Source of the DNA: Actinoplanes lutulentus
GTDB lineage: Bacteria; Actinomycetota; Actinomycetes; Mycobacteriales; Micromonosporaceae
Length of the DNA: 64,000 nt
Assembly (NCBI RefSeq): GCF_003259845.1
Contig: NZ_QLMJ01000012.1
Location: forward strand, 186,001-250,000
Reading direction: 5' to 3'
Part shown: piece after piece, positions 35,753-43,956 of the stretch
Layout: each line of letters starts with the position of its first letter
Numbering within the stretch: position 1 is the first letter of the stretch
Translations under genes and position numbers: made by a program
The notes under the pieces: model-generated
The model's input: the letters and a program-made list of their open reading frames with translations, nothing else
Told to the model about the DNA's origin: nothing
The model's database searches: none

Positions 35753-36565
35753 ATGATGACCATCGGGGAGTTCAGCAGGCGAGCGGGTCTTTCCGTCAAG
35801 GCGTTGCGGCTCTACGAGGCCTCCGGCCTGCTCCCACCCGCTGACGTGGACACCGCCAGCAGCTACCGGCGCTATTCCGCCGGCCAGCTCGACCGGGCCG
35901 CCCGGATCAGCCTGTTGCGCCGCCTCGGCATGCCGATCGCCGTGATCGGCGAGCTGCTCGACCTGCCCGACGCCGAGGCCGGCCGCCGGCTGGACCGCTG
36001 GTGGGCGGGGGAGGAGGCGGCGTTCTCCGCCCGGCGGGAGAGTTACACCTGGCTGCGCACCCGGCTGGCGCACGGCGACGAGCCGGACCAGGTCTACCCG
36101 GTGCGGGTCGTGCTGCTGCCCGCGCGCAAGGTGGCGAGCCTGCGGTTCGAGGTGGACCAGGAAAATCTGGTGCCCGAGATGAGCGCCGCCGAGTGGGAGA
36201 TCCGGCGCCACCTCGACGACCAGCGTGCCGTCACGACCGGCGAGCACTGGGTGATCTACGAGCGCGCCGTCACGCCGGAGAGCGAGGCGCCGATCGAGGT
36301 CTGCGTGCCGTTCAGCGGCTCGGTCGAGCCGGCCGGCCGCATCACCATCCGCCTGGAGCCCGAGCGGCTGGTCGCGTTCGCCGAGGTCACCCGGGACGAC
36401 TGCTTCTATCCACGCATCACCCAGGCCTACGAAGCGGTCCATCAGCACGTCACCGCCGCGGGCGTGATCCTCACCGCGCCACCACGAGAGATCTATCTGG
36501 ACAGCTGGGACCGGCTCGGCGGCGCTGACCCGTTCGTGCACGTCGCCCAGCCTTATGAAGGGTGA
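35753..36565 (+). CDS. MerR-family regulator with GyrI-like effector domain
   Basis: A 270-residue regulator. The N-terminal winged helix (IGEFSRRAGLSVKALRLYEASGLL) and YRRYSAGQLDRA are classical MerR. A short dimerisation helix leads to a C-terminal GyrI-like ligand domain (about 115-265) that binds small organic molecules, as in BmrR. There are no metal-binding cysteines. ATG 35753 and ATG 35756 are adjacent possible starts. The next gene, a transglutaminase-like protein, begins 5 nt after the stop, so the two share an operon. Confidence 0.9.
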   Translation: MMTIGEFSRRAGLSVKALRLYEASGLLPPADVDTASSYRRYSAGQLDRAARISLLRRLGMPIAVIGELLDLPDAEAGRRLDRWWAGEEAAFSARRESYTWLRTRLAHGDEPDQVYPVRVVLLPARKVASLRFEVDQENLVPEMSAAEWEIRRHLDDQRAVTTGEHWVIYERAVTPESEAPIEVCVPFSGSVEPAGRITIRLEPERLVAFAEVTRDDCFYPRITQAYEAVHQHVTAAGVILTAPPREIYLDSWDRLGGADPFVHVAQPYEG

Positions 36566-36570
36566 GAGAG

Positions 36571-37497
36571 ATGGACTACACGCGACAGACCGCGTTCTCC
36601 GACCCGGGCCGGCACCGTGACCGGCTCACCGCGCTGCCCGGCGACATCGCCGGCATTGGCGCGGTCGTCCGTAACGTGCTGGTGCACTACCGTGCCTCCG
36701 GCCTCGACTTCCCGCCGGACCGGCTCGCCGAGATCGACAATCGGTGGGTCTCGCGCATCCTCGACAGCTTCCCGTTCGACGGCCCGCTGTCCACCCCCTG
36801 CCCGGAGCAGGACCGGGTGGTGGGCTGTTGCCGTGACTACACGCTGGTCTCGGTGGCGGCGCTGCGGGCGCACGGTGTGCCGGCGCGCAGCCGGATCGGG
36901 TTCGCCGATTACTTCGACGCGGGCTTCCACGGTGACCACGTGATCGTGGAGTGGTTCGACGGCTCTCGCTGGGTCGCCACGGACACCCAGCTTGATCCCG
37001 GTGCCGGCTTTCCCGTCGACGTCCTTGACGTGCCGTTCGGCCCGGGCGGTCTGCGCACCGCGGCGCAGGCCTGGCGCGCTTTCCGGCGCGAGGAGGACGA
37101 CCCCCTTCGGTACGGTGTCGGCCCCGGCTCACCGATCCGCGGCCCGCTGATGATCCGGCACTACGTGCTGGCCGAGCTGGCTCACCGGATGGGTGACGAG
37201 CTGCTGCTCTGGGATCTCTGGGGAGACTCACTGGCCGGCCTCGGCCCGGAGCCTTTCCTGGAGACCTGGGCGAGTGTGCCGCCGGACTGGCCGGGCGACG
37301 ACCCGGAGCTGATCGACGAGATCGCCGACCTGTTGCTCGCCGCGGACGCCGGCGACCAGCCCGCCGAGCGCAAGCTGGCCGAGCGTTACGCGACCGACCC
37401 GCGCCTGTACCCGGGCGACGTGATCAGCTGCCATTCCCCACGGGAGGTGGTCTACGAGGTCGACTTGCGGTGGGGACGCTTTGCCCCTGTGCCCTGA
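36571..37497 (+). CDS. Transglutaminase-like cysteine protein
   Basis: This 308-residue soluble protein has a papain/transglutaminase-type triad: C87 in GCCRDYT, H123 in HGDHVIVEW and D138 in WVATDTQ, with typical spacing. The N-terminal helices and the C-terminal 130 residues match no domain I recognise. No signal peptide is visible, so it acts in the cytosol. It is co-transcribed with the MerR regulator, and the ATG has a GGGTGAGAGAG stretch upstream. The activity could be peptide cleavage or amide transfer; the substrate is unknown. Confidence 0.8.
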   Translation: MDYTRQTAFSDPGRHRDRLTALPGDIAGIGAVVRNVLVHYRASGLDFPPDRLAEIDNRWVSRILDSFPFDGPLSTPCPEQDRVVGCCRDYTLVSVAALRAHGVPARSRIGFADYFDAGFHGDHVIVEWFDGSRWVATDTQLDPGAGFPVDVLDVPFGPGGLRTAAQAWRAFRREEDDPLRYGVGPGSPIRGPLMIRHYVLAELAHRMGDELLLWDLWGDSLAGLGPEPFLETWASVPPDWPGDDPELIDEIADLLLAADAGDQPAERKLAERYATDPRLYPGDVISCHSPREVVYEVDLRWGRFAPVP

Positions 37498-37618
37498 GGC
37501 CGCGCTGCCCCGAGGCTGTGCGCTGGCCTGGGGGCTGGGCGCTGGTCTGCGGGCTGGGCGTTGGTCTGGGGCCGCGCGGGGGTCTGAGGCTGGGTGGTCT
37601 GGCGGCTGTCTGGCCGGT
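37498..37618. repeat. GC-skewed low-complexity spacer
   Basis: A 121-nt G/T-rich stretch built from loosely repeated GCTGGGCGCTGGTCTG-like units separates the convergent transglutaminase and DUF3037 genes. No gene is seen. It may slow or end transcription. Confidence 0.6.
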
Positions 37619-37987
37619 TCAGCGGACCAGGAGGTCGACGAGGCGCTCCAGTTCGGCGGCGGCGTCGGTGGCCAGGCCCATGTGGACCGGGCCGGCCCGC
37701 AGGATGGTGCTGCGGGGTGCGACGAGCCAGCGGAACCGCTCGCCGAGGCGCATGCCGGCGGACGGACCGCCGCCGGCGCAGGTCTTGCCCCACGCGTCGA
37801 GGGCGGCGCGGATCGCCGGGACGTCAGCCTCCGGGTGGATCGCCCGGAGCCGGTCCTCGTCCAGGTGGGTGTGGGCGTCCAGGAAATCCTGGCGCTGGCA
37901 GTACAGCACCACACCGACATTGATCAGCTCGCCGCGTTCGATGCGCGGAACGGCCTGGATGACGGCGTACTCATATGGGATCTTCAC
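37619..37987 (-). CDS. DUF3037 family protein, partner of a HipA-like kinase
   Basis: A 122-residue soluble protein recognised as DUF3037 from its start (KIPYEYAVIQAVPRIERGE) and LINVGVVLYC. The GTG at 37987 overlaps the stop of the upstream HipA-like gene (GTGA), so the two are coupled. DUF3037 proteins commonly accompany HipA-type kinases (family knowledge), but their role is not established; a regulator or antitoxin-like partner is a reasonable guess. A longer open frame upstream lies inside the kinase gene. Confidence 0.85.
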   Translation of the reverse strand: MKIPYEYAVIQAVPRIERGELINVGVVLYCQRQDFLDAHTHLDEDRLRAIHPEADVPAIRAALDAWGKTCAGGGPSAGMRLGERFRWLVAPRSTILRAGPVHMGLATDAAAELERLVDLLVR

Positions 37988-38706
37988 GGCAGCCACGCCT
38001 CCGGCTGTGCGGCCCGCTGCGTGAGGTGATCGAGGTACGCGTCCCGGCCGCCGTCCTCCAGCCACTCCTCCGGCACCAGCTCCAGCACCTCGGCCAGCAG
38101 CTCCGGGGTGATCCGCTCAGCCAGCCGGGGGCCTTCGGTCGCCAGCTCGGTGGCGTACTGCTTGAGCACGTGGTCGTCCCAGCGGTACGGCCGGTGCACG
38201 ACGGCGGCGGCACGGGCCCAGTTGTGGTGGAAATAGAGGGTGGCACCGTGGTCGATGAGCCAGAGCCCGCCGTGCCACATCAGCAGATTCGGGTTGCGCC
38301 AGCTGCGGTCGACGTTCTCCACGAAGGCGTCGAAGGCCAGCACGCGGCTGGCGAGGCCCGGTTCGATCGGGTGGGCGTTCGGGTCGTAACCGAGTGCGCC
38401 GGGCAGGAAATCCATGCCGAGGTTGCTGCCGGCGCTCGCCTTGATGAGCTCCTGCACCTCTTCGTCCGGCTCGGCGCGGGCCACCACCGGGTCGAGCTCC
38501 ACCCGGGCCAGCTCCGGCATCGGCAGCCCCAGCCGCCGGGCCAGCTCGCCGGAGATCACCTCGGCGACGAGCGCCTTGGGTCCCTGGCCGGCTCCACGGA
38601 ACTTGACCACATAGGTACCGAGGTCATCAGCCTCGACAACACCGGGAAGGGAGCCGCCCTCCCGTAAAGGGGTGACATATCGAATAGCCGTGACCTGACG
38701 AAGCAC
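37984..38706 (-). CDS. HipA-like protein kinase
   Basis: A 240-residue protein, shorter than E. coli HipA (440) and lacking its N-terminal subdomain. Kinase features: the ATP-contacting Lys in YVVKF, an acidic helix residue in AEVISGELA, a catalytic loop FVENVDRSWRNPN (N-x-D-R and a downstream Asn), and DHG as the metal-binding DFG equivalent in LIDHG. It therefore looks catalytically complete. No HipB-type DNA-binding antitoxin is adjacent; instead a DUF3037 gene overlaps its 3' end. The GTG lies 7 nt after a TAGGGT box. Confidence 0.83.
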   Translation of the reverse strand: MLRQVTAIRYVTPLREGGSLPGVVEADDLGTYVVKFRGAGQGPKALVAEVISGELARRLGLPMPELARVELDPVVARAEPDEEVQELIKASAGSNLGMDFLPGALGYDPNAHPIEPGLASRVLAFDAFVENVDRSWRNPNLLMWHGGLWLIDHGATLYFHHNWARAAAVVHRPYRWDDHVLKQYATELATEGPRLAERITPELLAEVLELVPEEWLEDGGRDAYLDHLTQRAAQPEAWLP

Positions 38707-38713
38707 GCCGCCA

Positions 38714-38719
38714 ACCCTA
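38714..38719 (-). promoter_or_regulatory. -10 box of the HipA-like/DUF3037 operon
   Basis: TAGGGT on the minus strand lies 7 nt before the GTG at 38706. Confidence 0.42.
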
Positions 38720-38787
38720 CGGCCGCCATTGTGCGCGATGGCCCGCGCCTGCCCTTTCGGGCCCGGCGCGGGCCAGCGGGGCTGCTG

Positions 38788-39339
38788 TCAGGCGTCGGGG
38801 CCCTGGCGGCGTAGTTCGTCGACCTTGGTCATTGCGCTGCGCAGTTCGCCCAGCCAGTCCTCGGTGTGGCTGCCGACCAGCTTGACGCACCAGGCGAGGG
38901 CCTCGGAGCGGGAGCGGGCCACGCCGGCGTCGACCAGGGTGTCGAGGACCTGGCGCTCCGGCTGGCGCAGGCGGGTCATCACCGGCGCTGCCAGATGGGT
39001 GAACAGGTCGGAGGTGTCGCCGCAGCGTGCGCCCCAGGCGACCTTGCGCTGGTAACGGTGCTCGACCTGGCGGGCGACCCGGATCCGGCCGTCGCGGGTG
39101 TCCTCCCGGAACTGGGCGATCCGCCCGGCCTGACCGGCGGCCTGGTCGGCGTCGGTCGCCTCGGCGGCCAGCTCGGGCGGGGCCAGCCGGCCCCAGATGA
39201 TGATCTCGTCACGGTCCACGACGATCTCGGGCGGCTCGGTGAACCAGCCGTCCGGGATCGCGCCTGTCACCCAGGCGGGAGCGTCGTCGGCGCTGGGCGG
39301 TTCGGTCCGTCCACCGGGTGGGCTCATTCGGATTCGCAT
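38788..39339 (-). CDS. Conserved actinobacterial hypothetical protein
   Basis: A 183-residue soluble protein with a Pro-rich N-terminus, an acidic strand region (PEIVVDRDEIIIWGRL) near residue 40, and a helical C-terminus. The C-terminal VLDTLVDAGVARSRSEALAWCVKLVG resembles a ribbon-helix-helix or Arc-type helical pair. No catalytic residues are obvious. It stands 81 nt upstream of the HipA-like gene on the same strand and may be part of that transcript. The 145 nt before its ATG hold no gene. Confidence 0.65.
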   Translation of the reverse strand: MRIRMSPPGGRTEPPSADDAPAWVTGAIPDGWFTEPPEIVVDRDEIIIWGRLAPPELAAEATDADQAAGQAGRIAQFREDTRDGRIRVARQVEHRYQRKVAWGARCGDTSDLFTHLAAPVMTRLRQPERQVLDTLVDAGVARSRSEALAWCVKLVGSHTEDWLGELRSAMTKVDELRRQGPDA

Positions 39340-39484
39340 GTCAACCTCCCCAGAGGTAGTGCCGGGCCAGCCTTGCGGCAGACCCCAATGGCCGGCCCTG
39401 CGACCGACCCGAGCACTTACTTGATTACATGCTTACACCGTTGCTGGGGCACAGTGACACCCTTGTTCGCGCTGAGCGGATCTG

Positions 39485-40114
39485 TCAGGGGATCAGTTGC
39501 CAGACCGTTGTGGAGCGGACCGGGACTGATTCGAGGGCTTCGGAGACCGGGACCTCGTACGTGGCTCGTTTGATCAGGCCCTCCGGGAGATAGGCGCGGC
39601 CGGGGTCGCCCACCAGCACCAGTGAGCCTCGGCCGGCTGCCCGGCGCAGGAACGGCAGGACCCGGGCGGTCATCTCGCGGCTGTAGAAGACGTCGCCGGC
39701 CAGGACCACGCCGTACTTCTCGTCGCTGTCCAGGAGGTCGGCCTCGACCGTCTCCACGCGTACGTTGTTGGCCTTCGCGTTGGCCTCGGTGGCCGCCAGC
39801 GAGAGCGGATCGATGTCGTTGGCCGTGACCGGGGACGCGCCGGCTCGGGCGGCGGCCACCGCGACCAGGCCGGAGCCGGTCGCCAGGTCCAGCACGCTGC
39901 GGCCGGCCACCAGGTCCGGGTCGTCGAGGATGTGCCGGGCCAGCGCCTGCCCGCCGGCCCAGGCGAAGGCCCAGAACGGTGGTGGCTGTGAGGTCCCGGC
40001 CGCCTCGGTGGCCTCCCAGAGCGCGATCGGCTCCTCGGCCTGCCACAGGGCGATCTCGGGGATGAAAGGGACCGGCGCGAGCACGGTATGGGCCTGCAGG
40101 AACTCCGATAGCAC
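39485..40114 (-). CDS. Class I SAM-dependent methyltransferase, ETFB-lysine/PrmA-like
   Basis: This 209-residue protein has the SAM loop VLDLATGSGLVAVAAAR (motif I), the acidic motif II residue in ANDIDPL, and GDVFYS as the post-I/IV motif. The N-terminal LWEATEA and PFWAFAWAGGQALAR segments are typical of the nicotinamide N-methyltransferase-like group that includes ETFB lysine methyltransferase. The protein substrate is uncertain. The GTG lies 6 nt after a CACAAT box. It is divergent from the GGDEF-EAL gene, with 78 nt between the chosen starts. Confidence 0.83.
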   Translation of the reverse strand: MLSEFLQAHTVLAPVPFIPEIALWQAEEPIALWEATEAAGTSQPPPFWAFAWAGGQALARHILDDPDLVAGRSVLDLATGSGLVAVAAARAGASPVTANDIDPLSLAATEANAKANNVRVETVEADLLDSDEKYGVVLAGDVFYSREMTARVLPFLRRAAGRGSLVLVGDPGRAYLPEGLIKRATYEVPVSEALESVPVRSTTVWQLIP

Positions 40115-40120
40115 CTCCCG

Positions 40121-40126
40121 ATTGTG
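40121..40126 (-). promoter_or_regulatory. -10 box of the methyltransferase gene
   Basis: CACAAT on the minus strand lies 6 nt before the GTG at 40114. Confidence 0.35.
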
Positions 40127-40192
40127 CCGCTATCGCTCAGTCTCGCGGCGATCGGGCCGATCAGGCCCACATATACGTGCGAAGGGAGCAGG

Positions 40193-43100
40193 ATGCCGAC
40201 CAGGTGGTCCGCCGCCCTCTTCGGCGGCTGGATGACGACGATCGCCGTGGTGCTCGTGCTGGAACCCGGTCTGCAGGCTCCGCTCCGGCTGCTCGCCGGG
40301 GTGTCCGCCATCGCGGCCGTGGTCACCGGGATGCGTGGCAGCCAGCCCGACGACACCCGTCCGTGGTGGTTGATCGCTGGTGCGGTCGGTCTGTCGGCGG
40401 CCGGTGGCGCTGCCTCTGAGGCGCCCTCGTTCATCACCAACTGGCTGACCTGGCTGGAGCCGGCCGGCACCGTGCTGCTGCTCGTCGCGTACGGAGTGCT
40501 GGCTCTTGCTCTCGGCGGGTTCGTGCATCGGCGTACCGAGTCGGTCCGAGACCGGGCCGGTCTGCTCGACGCGCTCACCGTGACGGCAGGCGTGGCGTTG
40601 CTGATCTGGACGTTCGTGGTCGGCCCCCGCCTCGACGACGCCGCCGTGGACACCTGGCCGGACCTGGCGATGCCCTTCGCCGACCTGCTCTGCCTCGGCC
40701 TGCTGATCCGGCTCGCGACGATGCCGGGCCGGCTCGTGGTGCCCGGGCACTGGCTGGGCGCCGGTGTGTTCGCGATGCTGGTGGCCGACGTATTCCGGCA
40801 CGCGGCCGTCGGGCACGTGGCGTTCTACGCGGCGGCCGGCCTGGCCGCGCTCGTGCCGTCGATGGCCGAGCTGACCCGGCCCGGTGAGAAGCCTCCCGCC
40901 GAGACCAGCCGGGGACGACTCGCGCTGCTGGCGGTGGCCGCCCTGGTCGCGCCGACCGTGCTGCTGGCCAAGATGTACCGGGACAGTCAGGTCGCCGGCG
41001 TGACCGTGGTGGCCGGGCTGAGCATGCTGATGCTGCTGCTCGTGCTGGCCCGGATGGCCGGGATCATGACGAGCCACGGACAGGTGATCGCCCGCGAGCG
41101 TGGCCTGCGGGAGGCGTCCGCGGCCCTCGTCTCGGCCGCCGACACCGAGGCGGTGGGGCTGGCCGTGCGCACCGCCGTGGCTCAGCTCATTCCTGGCGAC
41201 GTGCCGCACGGGGTGGTCCTCGCGGTCACCATCGTGCAGGTCGAGCCGCAGTCGCAGGAGGCGGCCGCGCAGTCGGCCGTGGACCGGGCCACCGGTACGG
41301 CAGCCCGCCTGGTCAGCACCCGTGACGTGGACTGGGCCGTCGCGGTACGCCTCACCCAGTTCAACAAGACGCTGCGCTGCCCGATGGTGCTCAAGGACCG
41401 GCCGACCGGAGATCCGCTGCTCGGCGTCCTGCATGTCGGCGCGCCGACCTGGGCGCTGCTGGAGCTGCAACGGTCGGTGGAGGTGCTGGCCGGTCAGGTC
41501 GCCCTCGCCCTGGAGCGGATCGCGCTGAGCCAGGAAGTCGCCCGGCGCAACAGCGAGACCTATTTCCGGACGCTGATCCAGAACACCGCGGACGTCATCA
41601 CGATCATCGACGAGCACGACCGCATCCGGTACGCGAGCCCGTCGGCGGTCGGCGTCTTCGGCGGTGACCCGACCGGCGCCCTGCTGCCCGAGGTGATCCA
41701 CCCGGGGGAGCGCAGCCGGCTGGCCGAGGTGCTGGCCGAGGTGCGTGGTGGCGAGCAGTTGCAGCAGCAGCTCGACTTCCGGGCGCGGGGCAATCGGCGT
41801 ACCGAAGTGTTGCTGGAATTGCACTGCCGTGACCTGCGCGCGGAGCCGACCGTGTCGGGGTTGGTCGTCACCATGCGGGACGTCACCGAGCAGCGCCAGC
41901 TCGAACGCGAGCTCACCCATCAGGCGTTCCACGACGCGATGACCGGCCTGGCGAACCGGGTCCTCTTCAACGACCGGCTGAAGCACGCCCTCGCCCGCGG
42001 AGCCCGGGACGGGTCGGTGGTCGGCGTGCTCTTCATCGACCTGGACGACTTCAAGATCGTCAACGACACGCTCGGCCACGCGGTCGGTGACCAGCTGCTG
42101 ATCGCGGTGGCGCACCGGATCGCCGGTGCGCTGCGGGCCGACGACACCGCGGCCCGGCTCGGCGGTGACGAGTTCGCCGCGCTGGTGGAGAACGTGAACG
42201 ACCCGGGCGCCGTGGAGGAGACCGCAAACCGGATCTTCGCCGCTCTCGCCGCACCGGTCGAGACCGACGCGAAGCCGCTGTACGCCATGGCGAGCATCGG
42301 CATCACCACCACGCCCGAGGCGAACGACGCGGACGAGCTGCTCCGCCAGGCCGATCTGGCGCTGTACGTGGCGAAGGGCGCCGGCAAGAACCAGTGGCGC
42401 CGGTACCAGGCGCACCTGCACGCCGAGATGGTCGAGCGGCTGGAGCTGCGGTCGGCGCTGGACCACGCGGTCAACGAGGGCCACTTCCTGCTGCACTACC
42501 AGCCGATCGTGGACCTGCCGTCCGGCTCGGCGGTCGGGTTCGAGGCGCTGGTCCGCTGGCACCACCCGAAACGCGGCATCATCACGCCGGACCAGTTCAT
42601 CGAGGTCGCTGAGGAGAGCGGCCTGATCGTGCCGATGGGCCGCTGGGTTCTCGAAGAGGCGCTGCGTACGGTCGCCGAGTGGCGCCGGATCCTGTCTCCG
42701 GGCCAGGCGCCGTACATGAGCGTCAACGTCTCGGTACGCCAGTTCCGTGAGACCGGCTTCGTCGACCAGGTACGCAACGCCCTCAACAACACGGGTGTGC
42801 CGGCCTCCAGCCTGATGCTGGAAATCACCGAGACTCTGCTGGTGAAGGACGACGAACAGATCTGGGCCGACCTCGGCACGCTGCGCGACATGGGTATCCG
42901 AATCGCGATCGACGACTTCGGCACCGGGTACTCGTCGCTCGGATATCTGCGTCAGCGCCCGATTGACGTCGTGAAGATCGACAAGATGTTCATCGACGAC
43001 ATGGTGACCAGTCAGCAGCCGCTCGCCCTGGTCAGCGGCATTGTCAGCCTCGCGCAGTCGCAGCAGCTCGTGGTCGTGGCCGAGGGGATCGAGAGCCCGG

Positions 43101-43222
43101 TGCACCGCGATCTGCTGGTCCGGATGGGGTGTCCGTTCGGACAGGGGTTCCTGTTCAGCAGCCCGATGGGGCCGACCGAGGTCTTGGCCTGGATGCGTAA
43201 TTCGCAGTCGGTAGCGGTCTGA
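40193..43222 (+). CDS. Membrane PAS-GGDEF-EAL cyclic-di-GMP turnover protein
   Basis: A 1009-residue protein. About eight N-terminal membrane helices (residues 5-290) form a MASE-like sensor, followed by a GAF-like stretch (about 300-450), a PAS domain (about 455-575), GGDEF and EAL. The cyclase motif GGDEF is intact at 657-661, with an RxxD inhibitory site five residues upstream. The phosphodiesterase has EAL (784-786), [19 protein letters not shown] and VAEGIE. Both activities appear possible. The ATG is set by GAAGGGAGCAGG; a longer frame would overlap the divergent promoter. Confidence 0.93.
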   Translation: MPTRWSAALFGGWMTTIAVVLVLEPGLQAPLRLLAGVSAIAAVVTGMRGSQPDDTRPWWLIAGAVGLSAAGGAASEAPSFITNWLTWLEPAGTVLLLVAYGVLALALGGFVHRRTESVRDRAGLLDALTVTAGVALLIWTFVVGPRLDDAAVDTWPDLAMPFADLLCLGLLIRLATMPGRLVVPGHWLGAGVFAMLVADVFRHAAVGHVAFYAAAGLAALVPSMAELTRPGEKPPAETSRGRLALLAVAALVAPTVLLAKMYRDSQVAGVTVVAGLSMLMLLLVLARMAGIMTSHGQVIARERGLREASAALVSAADTEAVGLAVRTAVAQLIPGDVPHGVVLAVTIVQVEPQSQEAAAQSAVDRATGTAARLVSTRDVDWAVAVRLTQFNKTLRCPMVLKDRPTGDPLLGVLHVGAPTWALLELQRSVEVLAGQVALALERIALSQEVARRNSETYFRTLIQNTADVITIIDEHDRIRYASPSAVGVFGGDPTGALLPEVIHPGERSRLAEVLAEVRGGEQLQQQLDFRARGNRRTEVLLELHCRDLRAEPTVSGLVVTMRDVTEQRQLERELTHQAFHDAMTGLANRVLFNDRLKHALARGARDGSVVGVLFIDLDDFKIVNDTLGHAVGDQLLIAVAHRIAGALRADDTAARLGGDEFAALVENVNDPGAVEETANRIFAALAAPVETDAKPLYAMASIGITTTPEANDADELLRQADLALYVAKGAGKNQWRRYQAHLHAEMVERLELRSALDHAVNEGHFLLHYQPIVDLPSGSAVGFEALVRWHHPKRGIITPDQFIEVAEESGLIVPMGRWVLEEALRTVAEWRRILSPGQAPYMSVNVSVRQFRETGFVDQVRNALNNTGVPASSLMLEITETLLVKDDEQIWADLGTLRDMGIRIAIDDFGTGYSSLGYLRQRPIDVVKIDKMFIDDMVTSQQPLALVSGIVSLAQSQQLVVVAEGIESPVHRDLLVRMGCPFGQGFLFSSPMGPTEVLAWMRNSQSVAV

Positions 43223-43523
43223 TTTCCCGCTGAATTGGACGAACCGCCCCGGCACCGGAGGATCGGCGACGAGGCGGCTCGGGTCTGTGACTGGCACTCC
43301 TGGCCGCAGGTCCGATAACGTCGCAGCATCGACGCCTCTGAACTCCTGGGAGCGCTCCCATCGGGTACGTTACCGCACATTCACGGTTGCGAAAAGAGCC
43401 CAGGCATTGCGACATGCCAGAACGGGCAATTTGCACTGGATACCGCGTGCGCGACACAATGAATGCGACGACAACGATTCGCGCTGTCAACCCGAATGCC
43501 TTCGCTACAGGAGCGACGACCAC
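43223..43523 (+). promoter_or_regulatory. lsr2 upstream region
   Basis: This 301-nt gap holds no gene. It contains a perfect 14-bp palindrome at 43347-43360 and a plausible promoter TTGCAC (43431-43436), 18 bp, CACAAT (43455-43460). It is noticeably richer in A/T from 43370 onward than neighbouring sequence. The lsr2 ribosome site AGGAG is at about 43509-43513. Confidence 0.5.
43347..43360. promoter_or_regulatory. CebR-like LacI-family operator
   Basis: TGGGAGCGCTCCCA is a perfect 14-bp palindrome identical to the published Streptomyces CebR (cellobiose repressor) site. It lies about 70 bp upstream of the candidate lsr2 -35 box. Binding by a CebR orthologue or another LacI-family protein is inferred. 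Confidence 0.6.
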
Positions 43524-43871
43524 ATGGCCAAGCAGATTATTACGCTTCTCACCGACGACCTCGACGGCGGCGAGGCCGACCGCACCGTCGAATTCGGGCT
43601 GGACGGCGTGAACTACACCATCGACCTGTCCGAGAAAAACGCCGGCAAGCTGCGGAAATCTCTCGACCCCTTCCTCTCCGCGGCCACCCGCATCGGTCGT
43701 TCCGGTGTCGCGCCGGCGGCTGCCCGCCGCGTCGCGCCGGCCAGTTCCAGCCGGTCCAGCCGTGACCAGAACCAGGCAATTCGCGAGTGGGCCAACAAGA
43801 ACGGGCACCCGGTGTCCGAGCGTGGCCGGATCCCGAGCCACATCGTTGAGGCGTACCACGCCAAGCGCTGA
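43524..43871 (+). CDS. lsr2: Lsr2 nucleoid-associated protein
   Basis: A 115-residue H-NS-like xenogeneic silencer of actinobacteria. The N-terminal dimerisation part starts [19 protein letters not shown] and ends near residue 60. A low-complexity linker (62-80) leads to the C-terminal AT-minor-groove-binding domain with the hook R100-G101-R102 in [14 protein letters not shown]. Length is normal. It is followed by a strong terminator, so it is monocistronic. Confidence 0.96.
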   Translation: MAKQIITLLTDDLDGGEADRTVEFGLDGVNYTIDLSEKNAGKLRKSLDPFLSAATRIGRSGVAPAAARRVAPASSSRSSRDQNQAIREWANKNGHPVSERGRIPSHIVEAYHAKR

Positions 43872-43880
43872 TACAAAGAT

Positions 43881-43914
43881 GGCGGCGTCGCGGTAATGCG
43901 GCGCCGCCCTTTTT
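43881..43914 (+). terminator. Rho-independent terminator after lsr2
   Basis: An 11-bp stem, GGCGGCGTCGC (43881-43891) with GCGGCGCCGCC (43898-43908), has one G-T wobble, a 6-nt loop, and a following run of five T (43910-43914). Confidence 0.9.
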
Positions 43915-43956
43915 GTGACCTGGTTTCGGGCCTGGTTTCTGACCTGGGAGGCGCGG

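Noticed and set aside
40130-43297. Very long open frame opposite the GGDEF-EAL gene (more than 1000 codons)
   Set aside because: Composition is typical of a GC-rich antisense frame (Arg/Gln/His/Gly-rich) with no domain. Similar frames opposite the permease (1052-3034) and the membrane protein (27017-29179) were rejected for the same reason.
43223-43523. c-di-GMP riboswitch between the GGDEF-EAL gene and lsr2
   Set aside because: No GGTCACGCACAGGGCAAACC-like core; the only strong feature is the LacI-type palindrome.
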